A DNA stretch of 64,000 nucleotides from Bythopirellula polymerisocia (GTDB lineage: Bacteria > Planctomycetota > Planctomycetia > Pirellulales > Lacipirellulaceae): assembly GCF_007860015.1 (NCBI RefSeq), contig NZ_SJPS01000005.1, positions 372,001-436,000 of the forward strand. Reading direction: 5' to 3'. Shown piece after piece: positions 1-7,682 of this stretch (within the stretch, counting starts at the first letter, position 1; every line of letters begins with the position of its first letter). Both the position numbers and the translations under genes were made by a program. The notes beneath the pieces are model-generated. The model was given only the letters and a program-made list of their open reading frames with translations, did no database searches and had not been told where the DNA came from.

Positions 1-522
1 GATTGTGTAGGCAAGAAAATCAGCACGGTGTTGACGGATGACCCCCTTTCCCGAACGAATCCGGCGCCGCACAGGGTCGAGAACGTCACCATAACGTTCT
101 TGAAAAGTGAGCACATAATTTTTGCAAAGCACGATGCTTACCTGTTCCATGTCAATTTCGCCGGGTCGTTCGACTCGCACCATTCGAACAATTGTCAATA
201 ACTGGTCGCCGTATGCTTCGGTTTTAGGCCGTTGCGGAATATTCACCACGTCTTCTAAGAGCAACGGGTGCAACTCAAATAGGTCGCCGATGCTCTGCAT
301 GAGTGATTTGTCGCCATAGCCTTGGATATCAATCCAGGTCACCGCCTGATTATCGAACGCCACTTTGAGTTCTTCGACGTGATTGACTTCAGTTGCAGTC
401 ATGTCCTCGGCGGAATAACGGATCATGTGAATTCGAGGAGCAGGAGCTTCCTTCGGGATCACGAGAGTTCCCGGCCGGGCACCACTCTGCGGATGACGTT
501 TGTCAAAGATTGCGGAAAACAT
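1..522 (-). CDS. corA: CorA-family magnesium/cobalt transporter, N-terminal part (runs off the window)
   Basis: The minus strand is open from ATG at 522 to the window edge (174 codons, no stop). The protein has the CorA cytoplasmic N-terminal domain: a segment reading VTWIDIQGYGD, then FELHPLLLEDV, PQRPKTEAYGDQLLTIVRMV, a beta strand VSIVLCKNYVLTFQE and the start of the long helix (DPVRRRIRSGKG). CorA proteins are pentameric inner-membrane channels for Mg2+ and Co2+; the two membrane helices and the GMN signature would lie beyond position 1 and cannot be checked. ATG at 522 is preferred over two in-frame ATGs at 540 and 537 because GGGAG sits about 8 bases upstream of it. Family assignment is firm; substrate is inferred. 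Confidence 0.88.
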   Translation of the reverse strand, partial: MFSAIFDKRHPQSGARPGTLVIPKEAPAPRIHMIRYSAEDMTATEVNHVEELKVAFDNQAVTWIDIQGYGDKSLMQSIGDLFELHPLLLEDVVNIPQRPKTEAYGDQLLTIVRMVRVERPGEIDMEQVSIVLCKNYVLTFQERYGDVLDPVRRRIRSGKGVIRQHRADFLAYTI

Positions 523-605
523 TGTAAACGCTCCCATCATGTTCAGGGACTTGCTTATTCGATTAGCGATTGATTACGCCACGCGAATACCAAATATAAA
601 ACTTC

Positions 606-1733
606 TTATAGCTCAACCCCCTCACCAAGATAACCAGCAAGGAGATCACTCCAGTCAGGGCTCCCCGTGATTCGCAGAATGACCTGGTTTACTCGTTCTC
701 TCAGTGGACTTCCGCTGGGCAGCGCAAACGCATAGTCCTGACGCTGAAAGGTTACAGGCAGTACGATTATATCTCTCGAGAATTGACGATACACTTCGTA
801 TCGTAGAATTGGCTCATCGTAAACTACAGCTTCGCATGCTTCGTTTTGCAAGGCTCGCAATGCCGCACCTACGTCAGGATACTTGTAAGACGTGATATGC
901 CGTGCACGTAAATACTGAGCAGATGTTGAGCCTTCGACTGTGGCGACGTTTACTCTTGACAAGTCGGCTGGCCCGGCGATACGTGATTCCAGTTTGGTTA
1001 GTGTCAATGCGGAGGTAACGGCAGCAGTAAAACTGGCGATAATGAAAAGTCCGGCAAACATCCAGATGAGTCCGATGAACTTGCCTGGCACGGTTTTAGG
1101 CACTTTGTCTCCGTACCCAACAGTTGTCAATGTAACCGCCGCCCACCATAACCCCGCTCCGATTCCTCGGATGGCACCTCCACCGAATTGCTCCTTGTTC
1201 TGCCTGCGTTCGAAGTAATAGACGGCTATAGCACTGATGAACAGAGCGGTGAATAAACCCATTACGATGCGGAGAAAGGTCTTCGAGAGAACGGCTGTGA
1301 GGATTGCGGCCCTGCTGTCAATTTGCTGATGGGTTCCTACAGCGATTCCAAGTCCTGAACTAAAAAAAGTGTGCGTGAAGTCCATGCGTTTTTCGCGTTC
1401 GTAGTTCACTGTAATTGCGGCGGCAGCCAATTCGACTTCGCCTGCTTCAACTGCTGCCAGCATCTCGTTTAAACTCATTTCACGGATATCTAGCGTGACA
1501 TCATGCTCTGCTTCGTTTTGAAATTCCACGTTAATCTCGCGAAGCAAGTCAATACTTATGCCACTCCAGTCATCGTCTTTATTCTTCATCGCAAATGGAG
1601 GGACTTCCTTCGTAGCTACAATAACACGAGAGGGAAATACCACAGTGTCTTGAGCCTGCACTCTGAGTGGTGACATGTTGAGTAACTCCCAGCCACAACT
1701 AAGCAACAGCAAATGTTTAGCAATCTGCATCAT
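606..1733 (-). CDS. GluR0-like ligand-gated potassium channel (periplasmic binding domain split by a pore)
   Basis: 375 residues. After a hydrophobic leader, a type II periplasmic amino-acid-binding domain begins (VIVATKEVPPFA, SGISIDLLREI, AAAAITVNYEREKRMDFT). It is interrupted by a channel module: membrane helix about 155-172, pore loop with selectivity filter TTVGYGD at about 203-209, and a second helix (FIGLIWMFAGLFIIASFTAA). The second half of the binding lobe follows (SRVNVATVEGSTSAQYL, EAVVYDEPILRY). This order, lobe-TM-pore-TM-lobe, is that of prokaryotic ionotropic glutamate receptors such as cyanobacterial GluR0, and the filter is that of a K+ channel. The third membrane helix of eukaryotic receptors is absent, as in GluR0. 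The ligand cannot be read from sequence. It stands alone, with no operon partner. Confidence 0.88.
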   Translation of the reverse strand: MMQIAKHLLLLSCGWELLNMSPLRVQAQDTVVFPSRVIVATKEVPPFAMKNKDDDWSGISIDLLREINVEFQNEAEHDVTLDIREMSLNEMLAAVEAGEVELAAAAITVNYEREKRMDFTHTFFSSGLGIAVGTHQQIDSRAAILTAVLSKTFLRIVMGLFTALFISAIAVYYFERRQNKEQFGGGAIRGIGAGLWWAAVTLTTVGYGDKVPKTVPGKFIGLIWMFAGLFIIASFTAAVTSALTLTKLESRIAGPADLSRVNVATVEGSTSAQYLRARHITSYKYPDVGAALRALQNEACEAVVYDEPILRYEVYRQFSRDIIVLPVTFQRQDYAFALPSGSPLRERVNQVILRITGSPDWSDLLAGYLGEGVEL

Positions 1734-2174
1734 CCCGACTCCGACGACCAGTTGATTGATGTGTCGTGGCTACCAGCTATCTTCTCAGCTCAAATCCAGC
1801 TTCTGATATCCTTCGGCTTGGTACTGGCAACTCTATTGAGTGAGCCCGCAGATAGGAGCTGTTGGACTCTAAATGGATTCTAGACAACTGAACTTAACTA
1901 TTCCCTTGCTTATTCATAGATCAATCCGTTCTTAAGTTCGTATTAAAATGAAAGGTAAGAGAGACTGCAGGTACATGTAAGAAAAGACTGGCTTGCGGAA
2001 TTAAAGCGTTGAACCCCCTCCATTTTCCCGATAAGTGCTCCATCTAGTGATGAGACTATAGCTTTGTAGAGTTACTGGGCTCGCAGGCAGAGAAAAGAAA
2101 ATCAGCAACAATTCGAGGATTTTTTCGACTATCAGCGACCGTACGAATGTTCTTAACCGATTTGCGGCGAGGTT
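1734..2174. other. Intergenic stretch without recognisable genes
   Basis: 441 bases between the channel gene (start at 1733) and the end of the DinB-like gene (2175). It is AT-richer than its surroundings and must hold the promoter of the channel gene. I see no open frame with protein-like composition, no tRNA and no strong inverted repeat. Confidence 0.5.
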
Positions 2175-2711
2175 TTAAAGTGATGCGATCAAACCCGCCC
2201 GTGGTGTGCGATCGGGGAAGTCCACGCCGGAAAACCCTGCTGCACGACGCCAGATGCTTAATTGGCCGATGTGAATGTTTTCGTGCAGGAGCAACAGATC
2301 GGGTAACATGAATTCGACCGTGGGATACATTTTCGCCCAGCGGGGCAAACTTGGTGGCCGATTCAGTTGAACGTCCGTTGCAGCCAAGAGCGCCTGGGCG
2401 ACTTTCTCGTGTCCTTCGCGGAGTCGTTGGAGTTGTGATTCCTTGCTCCCGTAAATTGTATGGTCAGGCAGTGGCCCGTGTCCGCGAAAACCAAAAAGGT
2501 CATCGTCGGCTGGGTCAGCGAATGTCTCACCGCGAAGGAGTGCCGGGACAATTGGATAATAGAGCGCCATGTGGCCCAGGATCCAGGCGGGGTGGTTCAT
2601 GTTTCCACCGGGTCGCAATACCATTTGCTCATCGGTCAAGTCGTCCAGAAGCGCCAATGCGTAGCGGAGTCCATTATCCCAGGCGTACACAATAGATTGA
2701 GAAGAAAACAT
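2175..2711 (-). CDS. DinB-superfamily protein
   Basis: 178 residues with the DinB/YfiT four-helix pattern: a first helix with YALALLDDLTDEQMVLRP, the conserved HPAWILGHMALY (metal-ligand His), and a late LLLLHENIHIGQLSIWRR carrying the second and third His ligands of the family. Members are small metal-binding cytoplasmic proteins; characterised relatives are thiol transferases or damage-inducible proteins, but most are unassigned. ATG at 2711 is preceded by AAAGGA at good spacing. It is the last chromosomal gene before the integrated element, whose integrase ends about 130 bases beyond its start. The exact reaction is unknown. Confidence 0.8.
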   Translation of the reverse strand: MFSSQSIVYAWDNGLRYALALLDDLTDEQMVLRPGGNMNHPAWILGHMALYYPIVPALLRGETFADPADDDLFGFRGHGPLPDHTIYGSKESQLQRLREGHEKVAQALLAATDVQLNRPPSLPRWAKMYPTVEFMLPDLLLLHENIHIGQLSIWRRAAGFSGVDFPDRTPRAGLIASL

Positions 2712-2840
2712 GGCTATTCCTTTCAGGCGAGAAGTTTATTCGATTGCCTGCGGGACTCCTTGCGAAATTGCTGTAGCTCGGGAAATAGCGTTTTTCCCGG
2801 AGATATAGCGATAGTTATTGCGGGTAACTGCGGGTAACTA

Positions 2841-2880
2841 TCCTAGATGTCGCTAGTCGCTGTATCACTTTTTGTATCAC
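2841..2880. other. Probable left end (attL) with recombinase arm-type repeats
   Basis: TCCTAG at 2841-2846 is followed inward by two direct copies of TGTATCAC at 2861-2868 and 2873-2880. The same pair, in the same orientation, lies at the other end of the element (11424-11431 and 11435-11442), next to a second TCCTAG. The two copies here also encode the SDTKSDT tail of the integrase. Just outside lies a tandem 10-base repeat, CGGGTAACT(G/A), at 2821-2840. Assignment as att core plus arm sites is inference; the shared core is only 6 bases. Confidence 0.4.
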
Positions 2881-3997
2881 TTTTGGCCTCTACGGCCTTG
2901 GCATAATGGGCCTCGGTAACCTGCAAATAATGCTTTTCCTTAACCCGCTGGCTATTTCCTAGCCATGCGCAGACAACGTGGCCCGGGTGGATTTCCTCTA
3001 GCTCGGTTTCCAGGGTAGAGCGCAAATTCTGAAACGTCTTAGGCCAGGGGACTAGCCCGGCCTTTTTTATAATCTCTACCATGCCAGTCCTGTAGTTTTC
3101 GGTGCGCCGTCCGGAAATAACGAACTCGGTTCCGTCCTCGGCCGCCTCAAATGCCGCGTCCAGGTGGGGCCGTAGCGCGGGGAACAATGGCACTACCCGT
3201 AACTCGTGGCCGGGGTGGTGTTCTGTTTTGGGGCTATGAACCGTGAACCGCTCCCGCTCCCAGTTAATATCCCGCCAACGTAGCGCCAAAACCTCGGACG
3301 GGCAGCGTAGGCCGCCAAAACGAACTAGGGCAAAGATAGTCCGCCAATGAATAGAGGGGCAGGCATCCAGCACTAGGGCCGCATCCTCGGGGGATATGAA
3401 CGCATGACGGCCCCGCGTCCCAATACTGGCCGAGGCTAGGCCCCTAAAGGGATTGGCTAAAATTAGTCGATACTTTACCGCACACTCGAAAGTAGTTTTC
3501 GCTACCTTGGTATAGTTTCTAATCGTCCCTTCCGTCCGGGCCTTCCCCTTCCGGCCCTTTTTGATATGGTTCCGCCATGCTTCCGCGTCCCCCTCGGTAA
3601 TTTCGCTAATGGCCTTACCCGCTCCAAAGAATTTGACTAGCGCGTCGTGGGGATATTTGCGGTTGGCTAGTGTCGTCGGTTTAACGTCCGAGGTAGCGCG
3701 CAATAATTCTATTAGCCCGGCTAGGGTTTCCACCCTCGGCTTGTCCTCTGCCGCCAGTAGCCCGAATCGCTCAAATTTCTCTCTTAGCTTCCCCGTTAGC
3801 TGGGATAGCCACTGGGCCGTATGGGGAGGGACGGCCCGGCCGATAGTTTGCGCCTCTACTATCTTGCTAACGTGGCTAAGAATCGTTTTGCAATCATCTA
3901 GAGGCATGCGGCCGAGGCGCATCATTGTCCGCTTACCCTTGGCATCTACAAACTGAATAAACTTCCGGCCTTTGGCGTCCGTGTTTAACCTTGCCAT
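2843..3997 (-). CDS. int: Tyrosine recombinase / phage-type integrase
   Basis: 384 residues. N-terminal part binds arm sites (MARLNTDAKGRKFIQF), a core-binding SAM-like domain spans about 90-190, and the catalytic domain about 195-365. Active-site positions: Arg231 (GGLRCPSEVLALRW), Lys257, Arg326, Tyr357 (EKHYLQV). The usual His of HxLR is Gln323 and the usual His/Trp in LGHS is Asn348 (WLGNS), a form I believe common in planctomycete integrases. The C-terminus SDTKSDTATSDI is encoded by the TGTATCAC repeats at the element end. It overlaps the upstream 63-residue zinc-finger gene by 13 bases, so both are probably co-expressed. It should integrate and excise the 2.84-11.45 kb element. Confidence 0.92.
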   Translation of the reverse strand: MARLNTDAKGRKFIQFVDAKGKRTMMRLGRMPLDDCKTILSHVSKIVEAQTIGRAVPPHTAQWLSQLTGKLREKFERFGLLAAEDKPRVETLAGLIELLRATSDVKPTTLANRKYPHDALVKFFGAGKAISEITEGDAEAWRNHIKKGRKGKARTEGTIRNYTKVAKTTFECAVKYRLILANPFRGLASASIGTRGRHAFISPEDAALVLDACPSIHWRTIFALVRFGGLRCPSEVLALRWRDINWERERFTVHSPKTEHHPGHELRVVPLFPALRPHLDAAFEAAEDGTEFVISGRRTENYRTGMVEIIKKAGLVPWPKTFQNLRSTLETELEEIHPGHVVCAWLGNSQRVKEKHYLQVTEAHYAKAVEAKSDTKSDTATSDI

Positions 3998-4176
3998 GGT
4001 TCCCCCTCGTCGCTCGGTAGCTTTTTATACTCCCGCATAAACTCCGCGCCTTGTCTCCGCATTAGCTTGCGGCAATCCCTACACTGGCTACGTCGGCCAT
4101 CGGGGCTAGGGTGCATTTTGGCAAACTCAGAACGGGGTTTTTCTTGGCCGCACCAATCGCAGATTTTAGTTTTCAT
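3985..4176 (-). CDS. Small zinc-finger protein upstream of the integrase
   Basis: 63 residues with two CxxC pairs, ICDWCGQEKPRSEF and CRDCRKLMRR, spaced like a treble-clef or HNH-type zinc finger without the nuclease His/Asn residues. The reading frame overlaps the integrase start by 13 bases, which suggests translational coupling. Small zinc-finger proteins of this kind are common beside integrases of mobile elements; a role as recombination accessory factor is only a guess. Confidence 0.65.
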   Translation of the reverse strand: MKTKICDWCGQEKPRSEFAKMHPSPDGRRSQCRDCRKLMRRQGAEFMREYKKLPSDEGEPWQG

Positions 4177-4337
4177 AGTCTCTACCTCGAAACTTGCGAT
4201 TTAACGGCCCGTTGGCCGACTCGACTAATGTATCAGGTTGGGCCTCCCGGGGCGCTAAGGGGGCATCCTCGGGGCCTTTTTTTCGCTATGTTCACTCAAA
4301 AACAGCTGCGATTGATGCAAGCTGGAGGTCCGTTTCT

Positions 4338-4361
4338 AGCGGCGGTCGATAAAGCCGCTGT
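4338..4361 (+). repeat. Dispersed GC-rich repeat, copy 1 (hairpin core)
   Basis: A 24-base segment beginning AGCGGCGG and ending AAAGCCGCTGT can fold on itself (GCGGC / GCCGC). A copy with two mismatches lies at 5307-5330 and a related form at 6151-6175. The three lie around the two cargo genes, which suggests they arrived with them. Confidence 0.6.
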
Positions 4362-4474
4362 ACTTAGGGTGGGGTATGCTAAACTGCGTCGGACGATGAA
4401 TCTGACGCAGGTTAGCAGAACGACAAGCAGTGTCGCCCTCCCTAACGTCTTTACGCTTGCGAGACCCAACGAAT

Positions 4475-5053
4475 CTAAGGGCTCACGCTTTGCATTGCTT
4501 CATCCAAATCAAGGTAATTCTCGTAGAGCCAGCAGAATTGCCCAACGGATTCAAAAAGCGTCTTTTCAGCTTCTTGTCGAGTGGCTATACCCACTGTCTT
4601 GTCGATGTAGGTTGTGCAATTGAGCGACGGAGCATTCGGGCGGTTTAGAATAACGTCTTCCTTGAGTTCCAAAGAGGCACCCCATTGATTGTTTTCGCGA
4701 TTTCGAAATACATGAGCTACCAAGCGAGGGCCTTTAGTGCTGGGTTCTCTCTTGAGCGTAACACCGACTTGCTTAAGATTTCGCTCGATTTTAGACTTCC
4801 ACACGTCGTCGTCCCACTCTTCTTTGCCAGCAAATTCAGTGGTGTCCATTGCGACTACTTGCACGGGTGGTAAGTTCTGAAGAAGACTTTTTAAGTCTTT
4901 CCGGAATGCATCTAAAACTTCACGATTAGACTCATTTTCAGGTTCCTTCAGGACTGCGACTTCAAGAGCAAAATGACTGTTGGGCGTAACCTGAGCCACT
5001 ACCGCGTTGCTATTCTGAAATAGAAGCAACGAGACCAAAATCAATCGTTCCAT
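4475..5053 (-). CDS. Exported protein of unknown function (cargo gene)
   Basis: 192 residues from ATG at 5053, preceded by GGAG at 6 bases; an ATG directly upstream (5056) is too close to that site. The N-terminus MERLILVSLLLFQNSNAVVA is a signal peptide with a plausible cleavage after VVA. The mature part is charged and soluble (ALEVAVLKEPENESNREVL, EEWDDDVWKSKIERNLKQVG), ends in LYENYLDLDEAMQSVSP, and shows no family I recognise. The open frame extends far upstream through the repeat region but without protein-like composition. It pairs with the lipoprotein gene at 5380-6003, and both are bracketed by copies of a dispersed repeat. Confidence 0.55.
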   Translation of the reverse strand: MERLILVSLLLFQNSNAVVAQVTPNSHFALEVAVLKEPENESNREVLDAFRKDLKSLLQNLPPVQVVAMDTTEFAGKEEWDDDVWKSKIERNLKQVGVTLKREPSTKGPRLVAHVFRNRENNQWGASLELKEDVILNRPNAPSLNCTTYIDKTVGIATRQEAEKTLFESVGQFCWLYENYLDLDEAMQSVSP

Positions 5054-5173
5054 CATGAACTCCACAGAGTTGTTAGTGTCGAATTCCGCCGCAATATGCC
5101 AATGGCCTCCCGAGAGGTAAATTGATTCTAGTTGATACATGTTCCGGGTCGCAAACCTGGGTAAGTCCAGTTC

Positions 5174-5243
5174 TACGAAGCGTCGGAGTGAAACTCCTGA
5201 GCGTCGAGCGGAGCTTCCCGGAAACGCGGCGGCGTGCCAAACC
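5174..5243 (+). repeat. Dispersed GC-rich repeat, left module, copy A
   Basis: Begins TACGAAGCGTCGGAGTGAAA and ends around GCGGCGTGCCAAACC. A second copy begins at 6099 (TACGATGCGTCGGAGTGAAA) and ends with GCGGCGGAGTGCCAAACCGCC, so the word order is conserved over about 70 bases although the middle has drifted. The hairpin module at 5307-5330 probably belongs to the same repeat. Confidence 0.6.
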
Positions 5244-5306
5244 CCGGAACTTGGTCGCAACGCCACCCCAGCAACCACCCCCACCCCCCCCAAATGGGGG
5301 TTTGGT

Positions 5307-5330
5307 AGCGGCGGACGATAAAGCCGCCGT
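5307..5330 (+). repeat. Dispersed GC-rich repeat, copy 2 (hairpin core)
   Basis: AGCGGCGGACGATAAAGCCG and four more bases: a self-complementary GGCGG/CCGCC stem around ACGATAAAG, differing from the copy at 4338-4361 at two positions. It lies between the two cargo genes, just beyond the end of the lipoprotein gene. Confidence 0.6.
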
Positions 5331-5379
5331 ATTTGTGCGGGTGGAGCGAAACTGCACAAGACGAAGAAGTTGACGCGAG

Positions 5380-6003
5380 TTAGGGTATGGGTGGACCGCC
5401 TTGTTCGCTATTGGTTCGCTGCTTGAACTCGCCGTTCTCAAGCTCGTGTTTAAGTACGTGGTAAACCCCGTGAATAAATTCGTGCTCATTGTCTTCGATT
5501 CGCTTCATCACGCTTGAGAAGGGGAAGGTCATCAGCTCTGAGGATTTGTGCCTCACGGCATAGTCCTGACCGTACTGGTCAGTGACCATTACCCATTCCA
5601 TATCGAAATCACGAACCATTCGCTGACCGAGATAAGCCCCGAGTAAGTTGATGACATCCTGAGCTGAATGCTGCTTGACAGGTGAAACCTGCCACGCCTT
5701 GAACGCCTCATCGTACTGTATTAATTCGTTTTTTGACTGAGGCTCCGCATAAGCTGTAAGGAACTCTGATGCGTTCTGCTCCCATGATTGAAATTGCACA
5801 GATTCCGCGGAATTCACAGGAATGACCTTCTGGGGGAAGTCTTCCACTTCGGTTGTGTGACTAAATACGGTTCCTTCGGCTGTCTCGACGACCAATTCCT
5901 CAGGCTCTTGTTCAGGAGTGTTCATCGTGGGCTCAGTGGTTTTATCGCATCCGCAAATGCTTATAGTCACCAAGACAGAGATGCGGAAGAGATAGCGGTT
6001 CAT
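5380..6003 (-). CDS. Putative lipoprotein with a DUF3806-like domain (cargo gene)
   Basis: 207 residues. The leader MNRYLFRISVLVTISICGC ends in a lipobox-like ICGC, so Cys19 would be lipidated. A low-complexity acidic linker (TEPTMNTPEQEPEELVVE) follows. The C-terminal half (VINLLGAYLGQRMVRDF, WVMVTDQYGQDYAVRH, FPFSSVMKRIEDNEHEF) matches the pattern I know for DUF3806: alpha-helix, a W-containing strand, then an FP..SV.KRIE..E motif. Function unknown. The base composition is closer to the chromosome than to the rest of the element, yet GATC is absent here too. Confidence is good that it is a gene, moderate for the domain. Confidence 0.65.
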   Translation of the reverse strand: MNRYLFRISVLVTISICGCDKTTEPTMNTPEQEPEELVVETAEGTVFSHTTEVEDFPQKVIPVNSAESVQFQSWEQNASEFLTAYAEPQSKNELIQYDEAFKAWQVSPVKQHSAQDVINLLGAYLGQRMVRDFDMEWVMVTDQYGQDYAVRHKSSELMTFPFSSVMKRIEDNEHEFIHGVYHVLKHELENGEFKQRTNSEQGGPPIP

Positions 6004-6098
6004 TTCTTTAGCTAACTATGTGGGCAAAGATTCTTTCAGCATGCAGATTGTACCTTCTATTCACTAAACTGACAAATAGCAGCTTTTCTGCAAAATCC

Positions 6099-6175
6099 TA
6101 CGATGCGTCGGAGTGAAACGCCGAGACAGGTTGCGGAGCTAGCCATATCTAGCGGCGGAGTGCCAAACCGCCGAT
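6099..6175 (+). repeat. Dispersed GC-rich repeat, copy B
   Basis: Starts TACGATGCGTCGGAGTGAAA and ends AGCGGCGGAGTGCCAAACCG plus CCGAT. It is colinear with the copy at 5174-5243 and closes the cargo segment upstream of the lipoprotein gene. It carries no coding capacity. Confidence 0.6.
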
Positions 6176-6182
6176 AAAAACG

Positions 6183-6216
6183 CCCCCGGCAGCGGATAAC
6201 TTAAAACTGCCGGGGG
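6183..6216 (-). terminator. Intrinsic terminator, minus strand
   Basis: Perfect 10-base inverted repeat CCCCCGGCAG (6183-6192) / CTGCCGGGGG (6207-6216) with a 14-base loop. Read on the minus strand the stem is followed by GCGTTTTTATC, the layout of a Rho-independent terminator. It closes the transcript that comes from 8.6 kb through 6386. Confidence 0.7.
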
Positions 6217-6255
6217 CTAAGCGGGAACCACTCCGCTGTATAAAACGCAAGCCGT

Positions 6256-6286
6256 CCCGTAGGAGGTAAGGAAAACCCCCTACGGG
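6256..6286. other. Stem-loop in a structured intergenic stretch
   Basis: CCCGTAGG (6256-6263) pairs with CCTACGGG (6279-6286). It is the middle one of three GC-rich hairpins between 6183 and 6366, within a 380-base gap (6004-6385) that holds no gene. No T-run follows on either strand. Confidence 0.5.
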
Positions 6287-6336
6287 CAGCCGGGCCACAA
6301 GCCACACGGGTTTCAACTTTACCCGCCGCGTACAAA

Positions 6337-6366
6337 GGCCTGGGGACGGTTAGGCTTCCCCAGGCC
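6337..6366 (-). terminator. Terminator-like hairpin 20 bases after the 124-residue gene
   Basis: Perfect 10-base inverted repeat GGCCTGGGGA (6337-6346) / TCCCCAGGCC (6357-6366) with a 10-base loop. On the minus strand it follows the stop codon at 6386 by about 20 bases and is followed by TTTG, so termination may be partial, with the hairpin at 6183-6216 as back-up. Confidence 0.5.
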
Positions 6367-6385
6367 GGTAGCGTCTGCCGGCATA

Positions 6386-6760
6386 CTAGCTCTCGCTACC
6401 CTTTAGTGCAGATTTCTCAAAACGGATTTTGTCCTTAAAGCCACTTGGCCCGTCGCCATTTTTTAACGACTTAGCCTCGGGGGACTCGGGCGCCTCGGGC
6501 GTCTCCGTTATGGGGTAGGCGATGGGATGCGCGATAGGCTGGACAATCCGGATTCGGTTATTTCCGGCCATAGCGGTAGGCTCGGCCGCTTTAGGCTTAA
6601 CCTTCCGCTGCTTCCCGGTAACGAATGTAATGCCCAACGATGCCAGCTGCCCGTTGTCCCGGGCTAGTTGGGCCGGGGTTTTGCCGTCCACTAGCTCTAC
6701 GCCATGCTGCATTGTGCCAATACAGCAGAACACACCTTGCTCAATTAAGTCAGTTCTCAT
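6386..6760 (-). CDS. Element protein of unknown function, ankyrin-like start
   Basis: 124 residues. The segment VELVDGKTPAQLARDNGQLASLGITFV resembles one ankyrin-like helical repeat (GKTPAQLARDNG), after which the chain becomes proline- and charge-rich (PIAHPIAYPITETPEAPESP). I recognise no family. It is the last gene of the run 8606-6386 and is followed by two hairpin terminators. Codon use (CTA, AGG, ATA) is that of the element. Confidence 0.55.
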   Translation of the reverse strand: MRTDLIEQGVFCCIGTMQHGVELVDGKTPAQLARDNGQLASLGITFVTGKQRKVKPKAAEPTAMAGNNRIRIVQPIAHPIAYPITETPEAPESPEAKSLKNGDGPSGFKDKIRFEKSALKGSES

Positions 6761-6829
6761 ATCTATCTCTTTTCTAAAAATGGGGGTTAAAATGGCCTGG
6801 GCACCATGGTGCCCGAGGTCAAACTCTAT

Positions 6830-7678
6830 TCAATTCAACTCAACTTGCTGCCTAGCTGGGGACTCTAGCAGGCCGACGAAACTAGCAATGCGGGTTTCCG
6901 TGGCGTCCTCGACATTGGGCCACGTGAAACGCGGCGCCGTTATGAAATCTCGTTCGCCTAGTTGGGATAGCGATTTGTTAGTATTTGCCTCGTCCCTAGC
7001 TTCCATCATGGCTTGCGTCGCCTTTAGCACCGGTAGCTCTCGCTTTGCTTGAAACTCCATAGCGGCATCGTTTGGCATACCCGGCACGGGAGAAAACGCC
7101 CGGCCGTCTATGCCTTGCTCGGCCCAATTGGCAATAACGCCAGCTATAGCAGCCTGTACCGCGTCCACGTGTTCGGATTCAATACGCGTGAAGTCGGCCA
7201 TCGCTGATTTCGCTAGCTCGAATTTAGACGCGTAACATTTCGCCGCAGAAATCGTCCAGGCTTGCAAACGCTCCTTTATCGCCGCCGCCGCTTGCTCGGC
7301 TTGCTCAAACGTGGTTGTATAGGCACTAGCCAGATAGTCGGCCCGCTCGTCCTTAATCGCTTGTTCCTCGTCTACCAATGAAATAGCCGCTGCCATGTAT
7401 TCCCGGTATCGCTGGACTACCTCGGGGGAGTGTTCACCAGTGGAGGACGGATTCCATCGCAACGCATGCGATACGGGGATTTCCTCGGGGGCGGTTAGCC
7501 GCTCGGGTGCGCCCTCTGGCTCGGGGGCTACCGCGTCCTCTACGGGTGCCATGGCGTCTACGTCCTCGGCCCCTAATGCTCTATCCAATTCTGCGACAAC
7601 TGCCGCCGGTTGTGGGGCCGGTGCGTCCAGGGGGCTATCCAAAAAATCCACCAAATCAATACTGTGAAAATTCGCCAT
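6830..7678 (-). CDS. Element protein of unknown function, largely coiled coil
   Basis: 282 residues, acidic N-terminus rich in Pro and Ala (SPLDAPAPQPAAVVAELDRA), then long amphipathic helices (EQAEQAAAAIKERLQAWTIS, AAMEFQAKRELPVLKATQ) compatible with a coiled coil, ending LLESPARQQVELN. No enzyme motif is visible. The start ATG at 7678 lies 5 bases beyond the stop of the upstream winged-helix gene at 7683, so the two are coupled in one transcript. A structural or recombination-accessory role is possible but unsupported. Confidence 0.6.
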   Translation of the reverse strand: MANFHSIDLVDFLDSPLDAPAPQPAAVVAELDRALGAEDVDAMAPVEDAVAPEPEGAPERLTAPEEIPVSHALRWNPSSTGEHSPEVVQRYREYMAAAISLVDEEQAIKDERADYLASAYTTTFEQAEQAAAAIKERLQAWTISAAKCYASKFELAKSAMADFTRIESEHVDAVQAAIAGVIANWAEQGIDGRAFSPVPGMPNDAAMEFQAKRELPVLKATQAMMEARDEANTNKSLSQLGERDFITAPRFTWPNVEDATETRIASFVGLLESPARQQVELN

Positions 7679-7682
7679 TTCT

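Noticed and set aside
2761..2840. tRNA or tmRNA as integration target of the first element
   Set aside because: Neither flank (2711-2840, 11454-11600) shows a tRNA-like fold or a T-arm sequence.
4111..4623. 170-codon plus-strand frame in the first element
   Set aside because: Runs against the minus-strand zinc-finger and signal-peptide genes and through a repeat; not protein-like.
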